Shown piece after piece: positions 45,269 through 46,544 of a stretch of 46,544 nt of DNA (the first letter of the stretch is position 1; each line of letters opens with the position of its first letter). The stretch spans positions 1 to 46,544 of IMG/VR virus record IMGVR_UViG_3300020171_000048, one strand, 5' to 3'. The notes under the pieces were generated by a model. That model saw only the letters and a list, made by a program, of their open reading frames with translations. It did not search any database and was not told where the DNA came from. Source of the DNA: a virus. A program made the translations under genes and the position numbers.

Positions 45269-46476
45269 TAGTTGTCGGTGCCGCATCCCTTGGGGGCCGA
45301 GTTCACGATGGAGTTCACCAGGGCCACGAAGCCCGAGAGGGTGCCAGAACCGACGCAGACATCCCCGGCAACCGTGCAGTCCGAGCATCGAATCTGGTCC
45401 CCGATGGTCGGCGTGATAGCGTCAATCTGCGCCTTGGTGTAGCTGACAAGTTGCAGATACCCCGCCGCCGTGAAGGTGGACTTGGTCGCGCCGGAGCCGA
45501 ATTGGGCGTCGCCGTTTACTTCCAGTTTCGTCGCGGGGGCCGTGGTGCCGAGGCCGGTCTTTCCACTCATAGTGACGGTTAAACTTCCGCCTCCGATATC
45601 AAACAAGCCCTGGGGCGTTCCAGTGGCTATTCCAATTTTGGGTTGGTTAGCCCCTGTTTCTCCAAGGACAATTGAATATGCGCCAGTTGCCCTAGCGTGA
45701 GGGCCAATGGCAACACTGGACTGAGATGTGGCCCTGGAATTATAACCCAAAGCCATTGACAGGTTTGCTTCGGCCCTGGCATAAGCACCTAAAGAAATAT
45801 TCGAGCCGCCTGCGCCGAACGCACCATAGCCGATGTTTACGCCCGACCCACTCGCGGACGCACCAATGAGTATACTTCCGTCTTCCGAGCTGGAGACACC
45901 GGTACCTATCGCGATTGCGGAATTGCTATTTGCTCGCGCATTGTACCCAACAGCAACAGCGCCATTTGACCCGTCGGAGACTGCCAGCCTCCCGATGGCA
46001 ACCCCGGTCGGACCGGGTGCCCTTGCTCCATTGCCGAACGCCACGCTATGAGCTCCCTCTACCGAAGAACCCAGACCAAAATGCTCCGAACTCGCTCCGC
46101 CACCCGGCGAGGAGATGCTTCCGTACCCACCCGCGCCGACGGTCAGGCCCATCGTGACTGTGCCAGAGCCGACCACATGGATGGCTGTCGAGGGATTGGT
46201 CAGGCCGATGCCGACTAGCCCGTCCACCACGACGAGGGTTGAGGTGCCGACAGAGAAGGCGTCGTCAGTCACAGTCAACGAGGACCGCACCACTACCGAG
46301 TTCCCATCCTCCGTGCAGTTGGCCGAGAGGACGGAGCCCGGGGTGGAGCCGTCGGTCTTGAGACAACCGGCAACGGCCATGGACCCAGCGGATGTGACAT
46401 CCTCAGTCCGCTCGATGGCGTGCGCCGGGGCCGCCGCGAACGCGGCCAGCCCGAGAATCAGAAATAGGTTTCGCAT
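45268..46476 (-). CDS. Exported tail-fibre-type protein with YadA-like head repeats (402 aa)
   Basis: A clear signal peptide (L-F-L-I-L-G-L-A-A-F-A-A-A-P-A-H-A). Then come V-G-I-G-L-T-N-P-S-T-A-I-H-V and, later, G-L-G-T-T-A-P-A-T-K-L-E-V-N-G segments typical of phage fibres. Between them residues 130-285 are at least eight S-x-A-x-G-x-x-A-x-A repeats of the YadA/Hia left-handed head. The C-terminus has paired cysteines (C-S-D-C, V-C-V, G-C-G). It could be a virion receptor-binding fibre or a protein displayed on the infected cell. ATG 46476 follows GGAGG by eight bases. Confidence 0.75.
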   Translation of the reverse strand: MRNLFLILGLAAFAAAPAHAIERTEDVTSAGSMAVAGCLKTDGSTPGSVLSANCTEDGNSVVVRSSLTVTDDAFSVGTSTLVVVDGLVGIGLTNPSTAIHVVGSGTVTMGLTVGAGGYGSISSPGGGASSEHFGLGSSVEGAHSVAFGNGARAPGPTGVAIGRLAVSDGSNGAVAVGYNARANSNSAIAIGTGVSSSEDGSILIGASASGSGVNIGYGAFGAGGSNISLGAYARAEANLSMALGYNSRATSQSSVAIGPHARATGAYSIVLGETGANQPKIGIATGTPQGLFDIGGGSLTVTMSGKTGLGTTAPATKLEVNGDAQFGSGATKSTFTAAGYLQLVSYTKAQIDAITPTIGDQIRCSDCTVAGDVCVGSGTLSGFVALVNSIVNSAPKGCGTDN

Positions 46477-46477
46477 G

Positions 46478-46544
46478 TTAGAACCTCCAACCTTCGCGGC
46501 GCTTCAGATATTTGATGTCCACGTAGACGGTGCATCCGGGCTGG
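46478..46544 (-). CDS. 3' part of the exported protein that begins at 305
   Basis: Twenty-one codons (Q-P-G-C-T-V-Y-V-D-I-K-Y-L-K-R-R-E-G-W-R-F) then TAA, one base before the fibre ATG. The single left-over base at 46544 completes the codon begun by bases 2-1, keeping the frame with the gene at 1-305. The C-terminal D-I-K-Y-L-K-R-R-E-G-W fits an exported beta protein. Confidence 0.75.
   Translation of the reverse strand, partial: QPGCTVYVDIKYLKRREGWRF

Overview
The window looks like one complete, GC-rich, double-stranded DNA phage genome, opened at an arbitrary point. The gene cut at base 1 (minus strand) continues in frame into the gene fragment at base 46544. The joined protein is coherent, and the join restores a canonical terS-terL-portal-scaffold-capsid gene order. 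The SU10-type major capsid protein, the large (about 716-residue) portal, the T7-like adaptor and nozzle candidates, the very large ejection-type protein and the absence of tail-tube or tape-measure genes point to a short-tailed phage. The host is probably Gram-negative: there is a lipoprotein, a membrane-anchored coiled-coil lysis-type protein, and several exported proteins, one with a YadA-like head domain. The host phylum cannot be read from the sequence. No integrase, CI-like repressor, DNA polymerase or primase was recognised.

Layout. (i) 5471 down to 1, then 46544 down to 27608 (minus): one late block. It runs terS, terL, small gene, portal, two small genes, exported YadA-like fibre, lipoprotein, interrupted membrane peptide, scaffold, capsid, exported capsid-neighbour protein, endonuclease VII, adaptor, nozzle, internal or ejection proteins and lysis-type genes, and ends at a strong hairpin (27559-27596). 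(ii) 5547-6297 (minus): a small self-contained cassette with a perfect consensus sigma70 promoter, two tiny genes, a Tad1-like (anti-Thoeris or anti-CBASS type) protein and a hairpin. (iii) 6339-8468 (minus): a replication block with a phage-O-like initiator that carries an iteron array and an AT-rich stretch inside its own gene, as in the lambda origin. (iv) 8469-9323: an 855-base divergent control region with strong promoters, palindromes, G-quadruplex-type tracts and 11-bp phased direct repeats. (v) 9324-17525 (plus): an early operon of about 23 mostly tiny, translationally coupled genes plus an LPD29-domain protein, a RadC-like JAB protein and a SNF2-type helicase. (vi) 27529 down to 17522 (minus): a promoter, a tRNA-like leader element, then an RDF-like protein, a RecB/Cas4-like nuclease, a small conserved gene, a Rad50/SbcC-like ATPase, a DnaB helicase, an orphan OmpR-type winged-helix protein, zinc/coiled-coil proteins and a RuvC-like resolvase. 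This unit meets the early operon head-on with interlocked stop codons.

How it fits together. The divergent region would fire the early operon rightwards and the initiator gene leftwards. The initiator would act on iterons in its own gene and presumably load the DnaB helicase. The ATPase, nuclease and resolvases would process recombination and replication intermediates. The small terminase starts the late unit, which ends in the lysis genes. The Tad1-like cassette has its own consensus promoter and so could be made immediately on infection, before host cyclic-nucleotide signalling defences act.

The most notable signals are the Tad1-like cassette, the intragenic iteron origin with a period of 23 (not a multiple of 3), the phased 11-bp repeats together with a phage-encoded OmpR-type DNA-binding protein, the Sec signal peptides on several apparent virion proteins, an in-frame amber codon in a coupled membrane gene, and the tRNA-like element between a promoter and an operon.
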